64,000 nt of DNA from JBMNQH01 sp050944035 (GTDB lineage Bacteria; Bacillota; Clostridia; Oscillospirales; Oscillospiraceae): contig JBMNQH010000002.1 in the NCBI GenBank assembly GCA_050944035.1, positions 62,001-126,000 of the forward strand. Direction: 5' to 3'. The translations under genes and the position numbers were made by a program. Positions 51,564 to 60,161 of the stretch are shown here, piece by piece (within the stretch, counting starts at the first letter, position 1; every line of letters begins with the position of its first letter). Below the pieces are notes generated by a model. That model made no database searches, was not told where the DNA came from, and saw only the letters and a program-made list of their open reading frames with translations.

Positions 51564-52427
51564 ATGATAAAAACGGAAAGAAATGACACTCGTACCTTGA
51601 AATTTTTTTATTGTACAGCGCTTGGCAGAGCGGTGCTTAAAGCGGCAAGCAGTCGTGGAATCTCCATACTGTGTGGGAAATTTTTGGATTCCCCGTTTTC
51701 CAGACCGATGATTTCCAGCTTTGTGAAGAAGTACTGTATTCCATTGTCTGATTACATTCCTACTGAATTTCGTAATTTTAATGAATTTTTCTCTCGTAAG
51801 ATTCGTCCTGAAGTGCGGCCTATCGATGAAATGCCCAACGTCCTGATCGCTCCATGCGACGGATTATTGAGCGCTTACCACATCACAGATGGCCTTGTTT
51901 TACCAATCAAGCAAAGTTGCTACACCATATCTGATCTTTTGGGTGGCGATGCTATCGCGGAACGCTATCAGAATGGGATTTGTCTGGTATTCCGGCTGTG
52001 CGTCAACCATTACCATCGCTATTGTTACCTGGACGATGGACATAAGGGCGAAAATCGGTTTCTTCCGGGAGTATTACACACAGTCCGCCCCATTGCTCTG
52101 GCTCAACTTCCGGTCTTTGTCCAAAACTGCAGGGAGTACACCATAATGGAAACCGATCATTTTGGAACCGCAACGCAAGTCGAAGTTGGAGCTATGCTGG
52201 TCGGAAAAATTCAAAATCATCATGGCCCCTGCCGTGTTGTCCGCGGTCAGGAAAAAGGGATGTTTCTCTACGGCGGCAGTACTATCGTATTGCTCATAGA
52301 ACCGGAAAAAGCCGTCTTGGAGGATATAATTTTTCGCAACACAGCGCACGGAATGGAGACTCCCGTACAAATGGGGCAAAAAATTGGAATTGCCAGAAAT
52401 CCTGTTTTGGATGATCATTGCAAATAG
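51564..52427 (+). CDS. psd: Phosphatidylserine decarboxylase
   Basis: A 287-residue pyruvoyl enzyme that turns phosphatidylserine into phosphatidylethanolamine at the membrane. The self-cleavage motif GGST lies at 237-240, with Ser239 expected to become the pyruvoyl group; the catalytic DGLL block (APCDGLLSAY) and the VNHYHRYCY segment are in place. The motif is GGST rather than LGST, as in the clostridial/type II group. ATG 51564 follows AGAGAC. Together with pssA it makes phosphatidylethanolamine. Confidence 0.93.
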   Translation: MIKTERNDTRTLKFFYCTALGRAVLKAASSRGISILCGKFLDSPFSRPMISSFVKKYCIPLSDYIPTEFRNFNEFFSRKIRPEVRPIDEMPNVLIAPCDGLLSAYHITDGLVLPIKQSCYTISDLLGGDAIAERYQNGICLVFRLCVNHYHRYCYLDDGHKGENRFLPGVLHTVRPIALAQLPVFVQNCREYTIMETDHFGTATQVEVGAMLVGKIQNHHGPCRVVRGQEKGMFLYGGSTIVLLIEPEKAVLEDIIFRNTAHGMETPVQMGQKIGIARNPVLDDHCK

Positions 52428-52445
52428 TATAGAAAGGATCGTTTT

Positions 52446-52889
52446 ATGCGAGCTGTTGTTACACGCGTTACTTCCGCCTCCGTCACCATCGATGGACAGA
52501 TTACTGGCAGCATCGGTTCCGGCTTCCTTGTTTTGCTCGGCATTCACACGAACGATACAGAAGCAGAAGCGAACAAAATCGCAGACAAAATTTGCGGTCT
52601 GCGCGTATTTGAAGATGAATCCGGAAAAATGAACGTTTCCCCAGCAGACGCCGGGGCACAGATTCTGCTGGTCTCGCAGTTTACACTGTACGGCAATTGC
52701 AAATCCCGCCGGCCCGGTTTTACCGAGGCTGCCCGCCCGGACACCGCCATTCCACTTTATGAACGCTGCATTACAGTCTGCCGGAACCGCGGTTTCCATG
52801 TGGAAACCGGAATCTTCGGCGCAGATATGCAGGTTACATCCGTCAATGACGGTCCCGTTACCCTGATTTTAGACACGGACACCCTGTAG
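52446..52889 (+). CDS. dtd: D-aminoacyl-tRNA deacylase
   Basis: A 147-residue proofreading enzyme that removes D-amino acids and glycine from mischarged tRNAs. SQFTLYGNCKSRRPGF (near 77-93) and NDGPVTLIL at the end carry the active-site Thr and the Gly-Pro pair. The N-terminus MRAVVTRVTSASV is typical. ATG 52446 follows AAAGGATCG, 18 bases after psd, so part of the same transcript. Confidence 0.95.
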   Translation: MRAVVTRVTSASVTIDGQITGSIGSGFLVLLGIHTNDTEAEANKIADKICGLRVFEDESGKMNVSPADAGAQILLVSQFTLYGNCKSRRPGFTEAARPDTAIPLYERCITVCRNRGFHVETGIFGADMQVTSVNDGPVTLILDTDTL

Positions 52890-52905
52890 AAGAGGAGTAC
52901 GCACT

Positions 52906-53523
52906 ATGCTGATTAAAAATTTCCAGGTCGGTCAGATTGAAACCAACTGCTATATTGTCACCGACGAGACAACGCTGGACTGCGTGGTCATTGATCCCGG
53001 AGATGAGTCCAATACCATTCTCGATTATTTGGAAGAACATCATCTGCACTGCAAATTCATCTTCATCACACATGGTCACTATGACCATACGCTGGCTGTG
53101 CGGGCAGTTGCGGAAGAAACCGGCGCCATTGTCTGCATCCACGACAAGGATACCCATGTAACCGAAGAGAATGCGCCGTTTGCCTTTGATCCCGGTCAGG
53201 GGGCACTGCGCTACCATGAGGGTGATAAGCTTCAGGTCGGTTCGCTGGAATTCACAGTGCTGGAAACGCCCGGTCACTCTCCCGGTGGTGTGACCCTGCT
53301 CTGCGGTGATGTACTGTTCACAGGTGACACGTTGTTCCGCGACTCCTGTGGCCGCACCGATTTGCCGGGTGGGGATATGCGCGTACTGATGACCTCGCTC
53401 AAAAAACTCCACGATCTGCCCGGAGATTATGAAGTGTATCCGGGGCATATGGACAGTTCTACACTGGAGTATGAACGCCGATTCAATTACTACATGCGCT
53501 ATGCCTGCGGGGAAGAAGCATAA
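52906..53523 (+). CDS. Metallo-beta-lactamase-fold hydrolase (glyoxalase II-like)
   Basis: A 205-residue zinc hydrolase. The metal motif THGHYDH is near 56-62; later ligands are His in TPGHSPGG, Asp in FTGDTLF and His in YPGHMDSS. The length and DSCGRTDLPGG insert fit the small glyoxalase II-like group, whose substrates are mostly unknown thioesters. ATG 52906 has AGAGGAG, 16 bases after dtd; dtd next to this hydrolase is a frequent pair in Firmicutes. Confidence 0.9.
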   Translation: MLIKNFQVGQIETNCYIVTDETTLDCVVIDPGDESNTILDYLEEHHLHCKFIFITHGHYDHTLAVRAVAEETGAIVCIHDKDTHVTEENAPFAFDPGQGALRYHEGDKLQVGSLEFTVLETPGHSPGGVTLLCGDVLFTGDTLFRDSCGRTDLPGGDMRVLMTSLKKLHDLPGDYEVYPGHMDSSTLEYERRFNYYMRYACGEEA

Positions 53524-53535
53524 CCATAATGGGAA

Positions 53536-53575
53536 AAAGGGCCCGCCAAATCCAATGATTTGGCGGGCCCTTTCG
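53536..53575. terminator. Bidirectional terminator
   Basis: AAAGGGCCCGCCAAATC/GATTTGGCGGGCCCTTT with a CAAT loop, between convergent genes. Confidence 0.92.
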
Positions 53576-53589
53576 ATTGAACTGTATCT

Positions 53590-54366
53590 TTATGTCTGTG
53601 AACCATATTTCTGACAGGTTTGAATCCCTTCCTTTGAGACTGCACGTACAGTTTTATAGGCTTTCCGATCCGCTCCAACAGGACAGACCGTTGCACAGAT
53701 TCCGCAGGGAAAATGGTATTCTTTTTTCAGCTGTTCGTGGTACTGCGCACAGCGGACACGATCCATAGCGGCCTGTTTCTGACCGGGAACTTTCGTAAAG
53801 CACTGATTGGGACATTTCCGTTCACAAAGCCCGCATTCAATACACAGCTCTTCTTCCAGCATGGGATCCGCCGGGATCGGCGCATCCGTCAAAACCGAGA
53901 CCAGGCGGACTCTGGGGCCATATTCCTTTGTCAATAGATTGTGACTGTATCCAAAAGTTCCCATCCCGCCATAGTATCCTGCCAGTACATGTGAAAACGC
54001 GGCTGCAGGATTGTTTACCAGAACTGAGATATCTCCATAGCAGTCTCTGGGGAAGAGGATGGCCCGGTATCCTTTCTGCATCAAATAGGCGGTCAGTTGA
54101 TAGGCCATATTGTCCAACAGGCGATTGGTTGTGTTGTACAGCTCTGCATAGATCGCAGATGGCGTTGTCTCAATGATTGGAATGGGCAACGGAACTGCCA
54201 TCACAATGACTTTGGTACACCAGGGCCAAATCCGCTGGGGCCAGAACTCCTTTTCTGTGACGGGGTATTGTTCCCAACGGTCTGCAGCTGCAATTTTAAC
54301 CAGATCCGCGCCCAAATGTTTGGCCTCTTTTACCACTTCATGGTACAAACTACAGCCTGTCTCCAT
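53590..54366 (-). CDS. Iron-sulfur protein of the epoxyqueuosine reductase-like family
   Basis: A 258-residue protein. The C-terminal third has two 4Fe-4S sites, CIECGLCERKCP and CGICATVCPVG, as in QueG. The N-terminal part (VIVMAVPLPIP, GDISVLVNN, GTFGYSHNLLT) resembles the cobalamin-binding half of QueG but is shorter, and the catalytic Asp-containing queuosine motif cannot be placed. It may be a B12- and iron-sulfur-dependent reductase, in keeping with the precorrin-2 route elsewhere in the window. ATG 54366 follows GGAGGG. A strong promoter and a long palindrome precede it. Confidence 0.75.
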   Translation of the reverse strand: METGCSLYHEVVKEAKHLGADLVKIAAADRWEQYPVTEKEFWPQRIWPWCTKVIVMAVPLPIPIIETTPSAIYAELYNTTNRLLDNMAYQLTAYLMQKGYRAILFPRDCYGDISVLVNNPAAAFSHVLAGYYGGMGTFGYSHNLLTKEYGPRVRLVSVLTDAPIPADPMLEEELCIECGLCERKCPNQCFTKVPGQKQAAMDRVRCAQYHEQLKKEYHFPCGICATVCPVGADRKAYKTVRAVSKEGIQTCQKYGSQT

Positions 54367-54398
54367 TCATCATCCCTCCATTCATTATCGTTGTCTGT

Positions 54399-54427
54399 AT
54401 TATAATCGACGTGCTCTACCATGACAA
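54399..54427 (-). promoter_or_regulatory. Strong promoter of the iron-sulfur reductase-like gene
   Basis: Minus strand TTGTCA (54422-54427), 17 bases, perfect TATAAT (54399-54404). Confidence 0.82.
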
Positions 54428-54436
54428 GTTACTATG

Positions 54437-54461
54437 AAATTTATAAGTAACTTATAAATTT
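54437..54461. promoter_or_regulatory. Perfect AT-rich palindrome, likely operator
   Basis: AAATTTATAAG/CTTATAAATTT with a TAA spacer: 11-base arms, perfect. It ends nine bases upstream of the -35 box of the reductase-like gene, in the divergent region, so it could bind a dimeric activator or repressor. Confidence 0.6.
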
Positions 54462-54567
54462 ACGGATATCTTCCCTTGACAGGATACGTTGACGATACTG
54501 AAAGCAAGCTTGTACCAAGCAGAAAACCCAGTACAACCATATCACGATTTACAGGAGGAATTTTTCC

Positions 54568-54858
54568 ATGAACGTCCGTGCATATCTTGAAATCACTATG
54601 AAGATCGACCATACAAACCGTCCGGCAGCTGCAAAGATCTATACCGACTACCGGAATCTGTTCCTGCGTACCATTCCCGGCGCACTCACCAAAAATCTGC
54701 TGATCCGCGATGCGGATGTCCAGGTGCTCCATGGCTTTGACAGCGTGGAACACGCCGCGGCTCACCTCAACAGTGAACTGTTTCAAAATGACACCTTTGT
54801 CGGCTTGAACCTCTTGTGGACTGATGATCCCGATATGAAAATTTACAGTGTTGCATAA
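54568..54858 (+). CDS. Small dimeric alpha/beta-barrel-like protein
   Basis: A 96-residue protein with no signal peptide. The alternating pattern (MNVRAYLEITMKI, then two helices, VQVLHGFDSVEHAAAHL, then a final strand) suits the ferredoxin-like dimeric alpha/beta barrel of antibiotic-monooxygenase-type proteins, and the segment LLIRDADVQVLHGFDSVE is typical of a small clostridial group. No catalytic residue can be assigned. ATG 54568 follows ACAGGAGGAA. It is divergent from the reductase-like gene; the shared intergenic palindrome may control one or both. Confidence 0.7.
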   Translation: MNVRAYLEITMKIDHTNRPAAAKIYTDYRNLFLRTIPGALTKNLLIRDADVQVLHGFDSVEHAAAHLNSELFQNDTFVGLNLLWTDDPDMKIYSVA

Positions 54859-54870
54859 GCCATTACAAGA

Positions 54871-54905
54871 AGGCGCGCCGCACGATTTTGTGCAGCGCGC
54901 CTTTT
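54871..54905. terminator. Terminator between the small protein and thioesterase genes
   Basis: AGGCGCGC plus CGCAC pairs with GTGC plus GCGCGCCT around a GATTTT loop, followed by TTTT on the plus strand. Convergent genes. Confidence 0.85.
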
Positions 54906-54920
54906 GCATGGTTTAATATT

Positions 54921-55424
54921 TTATGCCTGAAATGCAAGCTCCTTCACATCGTCCTGGATGCGATAGCACATCTCCTCATGCACATCGACATCTTCCGCAA
55001 TTTGTCCGGCATCCAACTTGAGATACTTGATGTCGGCGCTTGCCAGCACCTGTCCCTTCTGATCCATGATTTCTGCCTGAATTTTCAGGAATCTGGACGA
55101 TTCAAAGATCACGTTTCCCCGTCCGATCAGATCAACATCATAGGGTACTGGTTTCCGATATTTGACCTCCAGCGACATCGTAACGCCCCAGATATAATCC
55201 TCCGATTTTGTCCAGCAGGCTCGCAGGCCAAGTTCGTCCAGCATGGCTGCAATCATGCCCCCGTGAACCCGCTGCGGATAGCTCTGATGCTCCTCTCGGA
55301 ACCGGAACGGCGTCATGACGCTGCCGTCCTCCATGTTATAAAACTGCGCCTGTACCCCCAGCGGATTGTCCATTCCGCAGATAATACACATCTTGCTGTT
55401 GTCCTGTTTGCTGATTACTTTCAT
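54921..55424 (-). CDS. PaaI-family hotdog thioesterase
   Basis: A 167-residue acyl-CoA thioesterase-like protein. The hotdog helix carries the motif VHGGMIAAMLDELG (near 53-66), with the usual catalytic acid. A Cys pair (CIICG) near the N-terminus could bind metal, as in some clostridial members. It follows the M16 peptidase gene by 14 bases and is the last gene before the terminator. Substrate unknown. Confidence 0.87.
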   Translation of the reverse strand: MKVISKQDNSKMCIICGMDNPLGVQAQFYNMEDGSVMTPFRFREEHQSYPQRVHGGMIAAMLDELGLRACWTKSEDYIWGVTMSLEVKYRKPVPYDVDLIGRGNVIFESSRFLKIQAEIMDQKGQVLASADIKYLKLDAGQIAEDVDVHEEMCYRIQDDVKELAFQA

Positions 55425-55438
55425 CTGTCTGCTCCTTT

Positions 55439-56695
55439 TTATCCAAGCAAAGCGGCAATCCGCTCCTGATACTGTGCAGCGGTTCCAACACGCCCAACAG
55501 CGGAAAACGAAAGCTGGGAAAAATCCAGAACATGCTGTGCTGTCTCCAGCACGGTTTCCCGTGTTACGGCGTTATAGCATGCCATCAGTTCGTCCAGATC
55601 CAGACTGTAACCGAGGAACAACTCGCCGTTGCCCAATTTATTCATACGCGAAGATGTGGATTCCATCGTCATGACGAGATTGGACTTCGCCTGTTCTCGG
55701 GCTCGGTCCAGTTCCTCCTGTGTCACGCCCTCCTGCCGCACCCGGTTTACTTCATCGAAGATGATTCCCAACGCTTTTTCCTCCGTCTCCGTTCCCAACG
55801 CGGTTTCAATGCCGAAGAAGCCTGTATCCTGAAATGCAGCGTGAAAAGAATAGATCGAATAACACAGACCATGTCGTTCGCGTACGGCCTGAAACAGCCG
55901 GGACGACATCCCCCCGCCCAGCACCGTAGACAAAATGGCAAGAGAAAACCGGTCGTCCGCCGCGGTGGTCAGACCCGGAAACCCGATGCAGAGATGATTC
56001 TGCTCTGTTGCTTTCTTTTTTACAAACAATGCCGGCGCGTAAACCGCCCGTTTCGGCGACGGTGCTTTTCCCGCTTCCACTTGAGAAAATCGGTCAGCAA
56101 TTCTTTGAATGTGCTGCGCGGTAAAGCTGCCGCACAGCGAAATGACGATGCGATCCGGCCGGTAATGCGCCTCTTTAAATGCACGCAGACGTTCCCCGGT
56201 CAGATTCGCCAGGGTAGACGGCTTTCCCAATACCGGACGCCCCAGCGGACCCCGAAAGCACTTGGCTAGCAAACGCTCGACTGCCAGATCCTCCGGCGTA
56301 TCGTCGTACATGTCAATCTCTTCCTGGATGACACCGCGTTCGCTTTCCACATCTGCCTGGGCAAACAGGGAATCGAAGAACATCCCGCCCAGCAAATCAA
56401 TTGCCGTATCGAGATGCGTATCCAGAACGCGAGCATAAAAACAGGTACTCTCCCGGGTGGTATAGGCGTTGATCTGGCCGCCGATGCCGTCCATGACGGC
56501 CGCCAGTTCTCCGGCAGAGTAACAGTCCGTGCCCTTGAATAACATATGTTCAATATAATGTGCGGCGCCGTTCTCATCGGCTTTCTCATTTCGCGAACCC
56601 ACGCCGATCCAGATGCCAACCGCCGCAGAACGGACATAGGGCATGGCCTCGGAGACAATTCTGACCCCGTTCGGCAAGACCAGTTTCTCATACAT
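55439..56695 (-). CDS. M16-family zinc peptidase
   Basis: A 418-residue insulinase-like protease. The inverted zinc motif HYIEH (near 46-50, in GAAHYIEHMLFKGT) and the downstream Glu of the second ligand region (ERGVIQEEIDMYDD) are intact, and the second half has the C-terminal inactive domain (GLTTAADDRFSLAILSTVLGGGMSSRLFQ). Start at 56695 has GGAGGG; the longer frame is unsupported. It follows hisIE by 105 bases, and may be expressed from that operon or from its own promoter, which I could not place. Confidence 0.9.
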   Translation of the reverse strand: MYEKLVLPNGVRIVSEAMPYVRSAAVGIWIGVGSRNEKADENGAAHYIEHMLFKGTDCYSAGELAAVMDGIGGQINAYTTRESTCFYARVLDTHLDTAIDLLGGMFFDSLFAQADVESERGVIQEEIDMYDDTPEDLAVERLLAKCFRGPLGRPVLGKPSTLANLTGERLRAFKEAHYRPDRIVISLCGSFTAQHIQRIADRFSQVEAGKAPSPKRAVYAPALFVKKKATEQNHLCIGFPGLTTAADDRFSLAILSTVLGGGMSSRLFQAVRERHGLCYSIYSFHAAFQDTGFFGIETALGTETEEKALGIIFDEVNRVRQEGVTQEELDRAREQAKSNLVMTMESTSSRMNKLGNGELFLGYSLDLDELMACYNAVTRETVLETAQHVLDFSQLSFSAVGRVGTAAQYQERIAALLG

Positions 56696-56800
56696 CAGAC
56701 AATCCCTCCAATATGCGGCACGGCCACGGAAACACCCGCAGCCGTGTTCAATCTGTTTCATTTACAAGACCACAGGAAGGGATTGCGCTGCACCCGATCC

Positions 56801-57445
56801 TTACTGCATGGTCTCCTGTTTGACTTTGTGGTCAATAACATGGCGGGACGCCAGTTCCGCCTTGATTTCTTCCACTGTGATGCCGCTTTCGACCATCAAC
56901 ACGAGTACATGATAGCACAGGTCGGAAATTTCGTAAATAGTTTCTTCCTTACTGCCCTTCATTGCGCCGATTACAACCTCGGTACATTCTTCGCCGACCT
57001 TTTTCAGGATTTTCTCCTTACCCTTTTCAAACAAATAGGTCGTATAGCTGCCTTGGGGCCGGGTGCGGTTGCGGCCTTCCAGCAGTTCATACAGTGCCTC
57101 CAACGAGAACTGCTGGATGGTTTCATCCTCAAACAACAATGTGTTGAAACAACTGTCCGTGCCGAGATGACAGGCCGGACCGTCTTTGATGACCTCAACG
57201 ACCAGCGCATCGTAGTCGCAGTCCGCCTTGATAGAGACGACATGCTGGAGGTTGCCGCTGGTCGCTCCCTTGCGCCAGAGCTCCTGCCGGCTACGGGACC
57301 AGAAACAGGTAGCCTTTTCCCGCAGGGTAATCTCCAGACTTTCCCGGTTCATATAGGCAACGGTTAAAACCTTTTTGCTGTAAAAATCCTGCACGACTGC
57401 CGGAATCAGGCCATTGCTGTCAAATTTCAATTTATTCAGATCCAT
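56801..57445 (-). CDS. hisIE: Bifunctional phosphoribosyl-AMP cyclohydrolase / phosphoribosyl-ATP pyrophosphatase
   Basis: A 214-residue fused enzyme for steps two and three of histidine synthesis. The HisI half (1-110) has VLTVAYMNRESLEITL, FWSRSRQELWRKGATSG and metal-binding Cys in DCDYDALV and GPACHLGTDSCF. The HisE half (about 110-205) is the all-alpha pyrophosphohydrolase, with KVGEECTEVVIGA and YEISDLCYHVLVLM. Last gene of the his operon, 18 bases after hisF. Confidence 0.94.
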   Translation of the reverse strand: MDLNKLKFDSNGLIPAVVQDFYSKKVLTVAYMNRESLEITLREKATCFWSRSRQELWRKGATSGNLQHVVSIKADCDYDALVVEVIKDGPACHLGTDSCFNTLLFEDETIQQFSLEALYELLEGRNRTRPQGSYTTYLFEKGKEKILKKVGEECTEVVIGAMKGSKEETIYEISDLCYHVLVLMVESGITVEEIKAELASRHVIDHKVKQETMQ

Positions 57446-57463
57446 CTTCTTTCTCCTTCTATC

Positions 57464-58219
57464 TCAAATGCGCATGAGAATTCCATTCTCGTGTAAATAC
57501 CGTTTTAACTCCCGAATTTCCACCTCACAGAAGTGGAAAATACTGGCTGCCAGACCGGCATCCACACCCGGCAATGCAAACAATGTCTTAAAATCTTCCA
57601 TGCATCCGGCGCCGCCGGAAGCAATGATGGGAATGTTGACACGCTCTGCCACTGCCGTCAGCATTTCAAGGTCAAACCCGCGCTTCACCCCGTCGGTATC
57701 AATGCTGTTGAGAACAATTTCCCCAGCGCCGCTGTCAGCACCCATGGCCGCCCAGTCCAGGGCATCCATACCGGTATTTTCCCGGCCGCCCTTGGCAAAG
57801 ACACAGTATGTTCCGTCTACACGCTTGACGTCCATGGACAGCACGACACACTGATCGCCGTACTTTTTTGCGGCCTCTGCAATCAGCCTTGGGTTGCGGA
57901 TCGCGCCCGAATTGACACTGACCTTGTCCGCACCGGCTTTCAGCACACGATCAAAATCGTCCAAGGTATTGATGCCGCCGCCGACTGTCAGAGGAATAAA
58001 AATCTGACTGGCCACATCGCGCAATACCTGGTCAAACAACGGACGGTTTTCATAGCTTGCCGTGATATCGTAGAACACCAACTCATCCGCACCGGATTCA
58101 TTATAAAACTTGGCAAGCTCTACCGGATCCTCTACATCCTGAATTCCCTCGAAATTGACACCCTTGACCACACGGCCATTCCGAACATCCAGACAGGGAA
58201 TGATGCGTTTTGTAATCAT
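57464..58219 (-). CDS. hisF: Imidazole glycerol phosphate synthase, cyclase subunit
   Basis: A 251-residue TIM barrel that, with HisH, makes imidazole glycerol phosphate and AICAR. Catalytic Asp residues are in IIPCLDVRNGRVVKG and LNSIDTDGVKRGFDLE; phosphate loops TVGGGI and IIASGGAG are present. Overlaps hisA by four bases. Confidence 0.95.
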   Translation of the reverse strand: MITKRIIPCLDVRNGRVVKGVNFEGIQDVEDPVELAKFYNESGADELVFYDITASYENRPLFDQVLRDVASQIFIPLTVGGGINTLDDFDRVLKAGADKVSVNSGAIRNPRLIAEAAKKYGDQCVVLSMDVKRVDGTYCVFAKGGRENTGMDALDWAAMGADSGAGEIVLNSIDTDGVKRGFDLEMLTAVAERVNIPIIASGGAGCMEDFKTLFALPGVDAGLAASIFHFCEVEIRELKRYLHENGILMRI

Positions 58220-58938
58220 ATCTGTTCCCCCGCTTCCTTCAGAACTTCAGACAGATCCAGCATGCCGGAATACAATGCCTTGCCGACAATCGCACCATAG
58301 GTGCCCATCTTCGCCAGCGTATCGATCTCATGGAGATAGGAAATGCCGCCGGAGGCGATGATCTGCAGGCCGTCGATCTGATTCAAAACCTGATAAATTT
58401 CCAGATTGGTACCGGACAGCGCACCGTCTTTGGAAATATCGGTGTAAATGATCGTCTGTACGCCGACGTCCCGCATCCGTTTACAAAAGGTCACACTGTC
58501 AAGATCCGTAACCGTCAGCCAGCCGTCCACTGCAACCCGGCCGTCCTTGGCGTCCACGCCGACAGCAATATGTTCGCCATAGGCTTTGACCATATCTTCC
58601 AGAAACGCCGGATTGTTGACTGCAGCCGTGCCGAGAATCAATCGCCCGGCACCGGCGTCCAGATAGCGTTCAATCCGCTCTGCATCGCGGATTCCGCCGC
58701 CGACCTCCACAAACATCCCGGTGGAGCGGACGATGGATGCGATAGTCTCAAAGTTGGACAGCGTGCCGTCCTTGGCACCGTCCAGATCCACGACATGGAG
58801 GTTTTTGGCGCCGCATTTCTCAAACTCCGCCGCAGCATCGACCGGAACAATTTCATACTGTACGACCTGGTCATAATCTCCGCGGAGCAGACGAACCACT
58901 CTGCCGCCTTTCAAATCAATAGCAGGAAGAATTTTCAT
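58216..58938 (-). CDS. hisA: ProFAR isomerase
   Basis: A 240-residue TIM barrel that isomerises the ProFAR intermediate. ILPAIDLKGGRVVRL with the catalytic Asp, EVGGGIRD, and the second Asp in IYTDISKDGALSGTN are present. Six bases after hisH and overlapping hisF by four. Confidence 0.95.
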   Translation of the reverse strand: MKILPAIDLKGGRVVRLLRGDYDQVVQYEIVPVDAAAEFEKCGAKNLHVVDLDGAKDGTLSNFETIASIVRSTGMFVEVGGGIRDAERIERYLDAGAGRLILGTAAVNNPAFLEDMVKAYGEHIAVGVDAKDGRVAVDGWLTVTDLDSVTFCKRMRDVGVQTIIYTDISKDGALSGTNLEIYQVLNQIDGLQIIASGGISYLHEIDTLAKMGTYGAIVGKALYSGMLDLSEVLKEAGEQI

Positions 58939-58944
58939 ACGCTG

Positions 58945-59574
58945 TTACCTCATTTCTGCAAAGGCTCGCAGGATCGCGAGCCCGATTGTTCCGCTCTTCT
59001 CCGGATGGAACTGGCAGCCGCAGACGTTTCCAGCAGCCACAGTGGCGGGCACAGTCACGCCGTACTCTGCATCTGCCACAATAGAATCCTCACAGTTTTT
59101 GGCATAAAAAGAGTGGACGAAGTAGACATACGCACCCTGCGGCATGTTCTTCATGATCGGATGCTTCGGTTCCCGGATGTTCAGGCTGTTCCAGCCCATA
59201 TGGGGCACCTTTAACGACTGCCCGACGGCCTGTAAGTCCTCTGTCAGCGGGCAGACCTGTCCTTTGATATACCCCAGTCCCTTGTGCTCGCCATATTCCA
59301 GACTGGACTCAAACAGCATCTGCATCCCGAGGCAAATTCCAAGCAGTGGCTTTCCCGCTGCCACCTGTTCATCCAACACCGGAATCAGACCTGTGGCCTC
59401 CAGCTTCTGCATGGCATCTCCAAATGCACCGACACCGGGCAGGATGATCCGATCTGCGTCACGGATGGCGGCGGCATCGCTGGTCACGACGCTCTCCAAT
59501 CCAAGATATTGCAGAGAGGAGGCCAAACTGAACAGGTTTCCCACACCATAGTCAATAATCGCTGTAAAACTCAT
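58945..59574 (-). CDS. hisH: Imidazole glycerol phosphate synthase, glutaminase subunit
   Basis: A 209-residue class I amidotransferase that supplies ammonia to HisF. The nucleophile Cys is in PLLGICLGMQMLFE near 80 and the His-Glu pair in CGCQFHPEKSG near the end; ILPGVGAFGDAM forms the oxyanion strand. Overlaps hisB by four bases. Confidence 0.95.
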   Translation of the reverse strand: MSFTAIIDYGVGNLFSLASSLQYLGLESVVTSDAAAIRDADRIILPGVGAFGDAMQKLEATGLIPVLDEQVAAGKPLLGICLGMQMLFESSLEYGEHKGLGYIKGQVCPLTEDLQAVGQSLKVPHMGWNSLNIREPKHPIMKNMPQGAYVYFVHSFYAKNCEDSIVADAEYGVTVPATVAAGNVCGCQFHPEKSGTIGLAILRAFAEMR

Positions 59575-60161
59575 AGAATGGTCCCCTTTGTAGACGGTAT
59601 TTCATGTTCAAAACCCGGCTCAAATGCAACGGCTTCCCGCAGAGCCCGGGCCAATGCCTTGTATGTGCCCTCAATGATGTGGTGGCTGTTGGTTCCGGCC
59701 ATCTGCCGCAGATGAATGGACGCACCGAGCGTGCGGGAAAAGGCCATCATAAACTCTTCAACCAGTTCCGTATCGAAATCGCCGACCTTTTGCGTTGGAA
59801 TGTTCAGTGCATAGCCGAGGCAGGCGCGGCCGCTGATGTCAACGGCGGCAAGAATCAGCGCCTCATCCATTGGCAGAATCATGCTGCCATAGCGCCGGAT
59901 TCCGCGGCGGTCCTGCAACGCCTCGTCGAAGGCTCGACCCAGTGCAATGCCAACGTCCTCCGTGGTATGGTGGGCATCCACATGCAGGTCACCAGTACAG
60001 GACAACGTCAGATCAAACCGGCCGTGCCGGGTAAACAGTTCCAGCATGTGATCCAGAAAGCCGCAGCCCGTATGGATTTTTCCAAGCCCTTTGCCGTCCA
60101 AGTTTAACGTCAGGCTGATTTTTGTCTCGTTGGTGTTGCGGACAACCGTGGCAGTTCTCAT
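59571..60161 (-). CDS. hisB: Imidazoleglycerol-phosphate dehydratase (monofunctional)
   Basis: A 196-residue metal enzyme. The two His-rich motifs VDAHHTTEDVGIALG and TNSHHIIEGTYKALARALREA bind the metals. There is no N-terminal histidinol-phosphatase domain, so that step must be done by a separate protein not in this window. Overlaps hisC by four bases. Confidence 0.95.
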   Translation of the reverse strand: MRTATVVRNTNETKISLTLNLDGKGLGKIHTGCGFLDHMLELFTRHGRFDLTLSCTGDLHVDAHHTTEDVGIALGRAFDEALQDRRGIRRYGSMILPMDEALILAAVDISGRACLGYALNIPTQKVGDFDTELVEEFMMAFSRTLGASIHLRQMAGTNSHHIIEGTYKALARALREAVAFEPGFEHEIPSTKGTIL

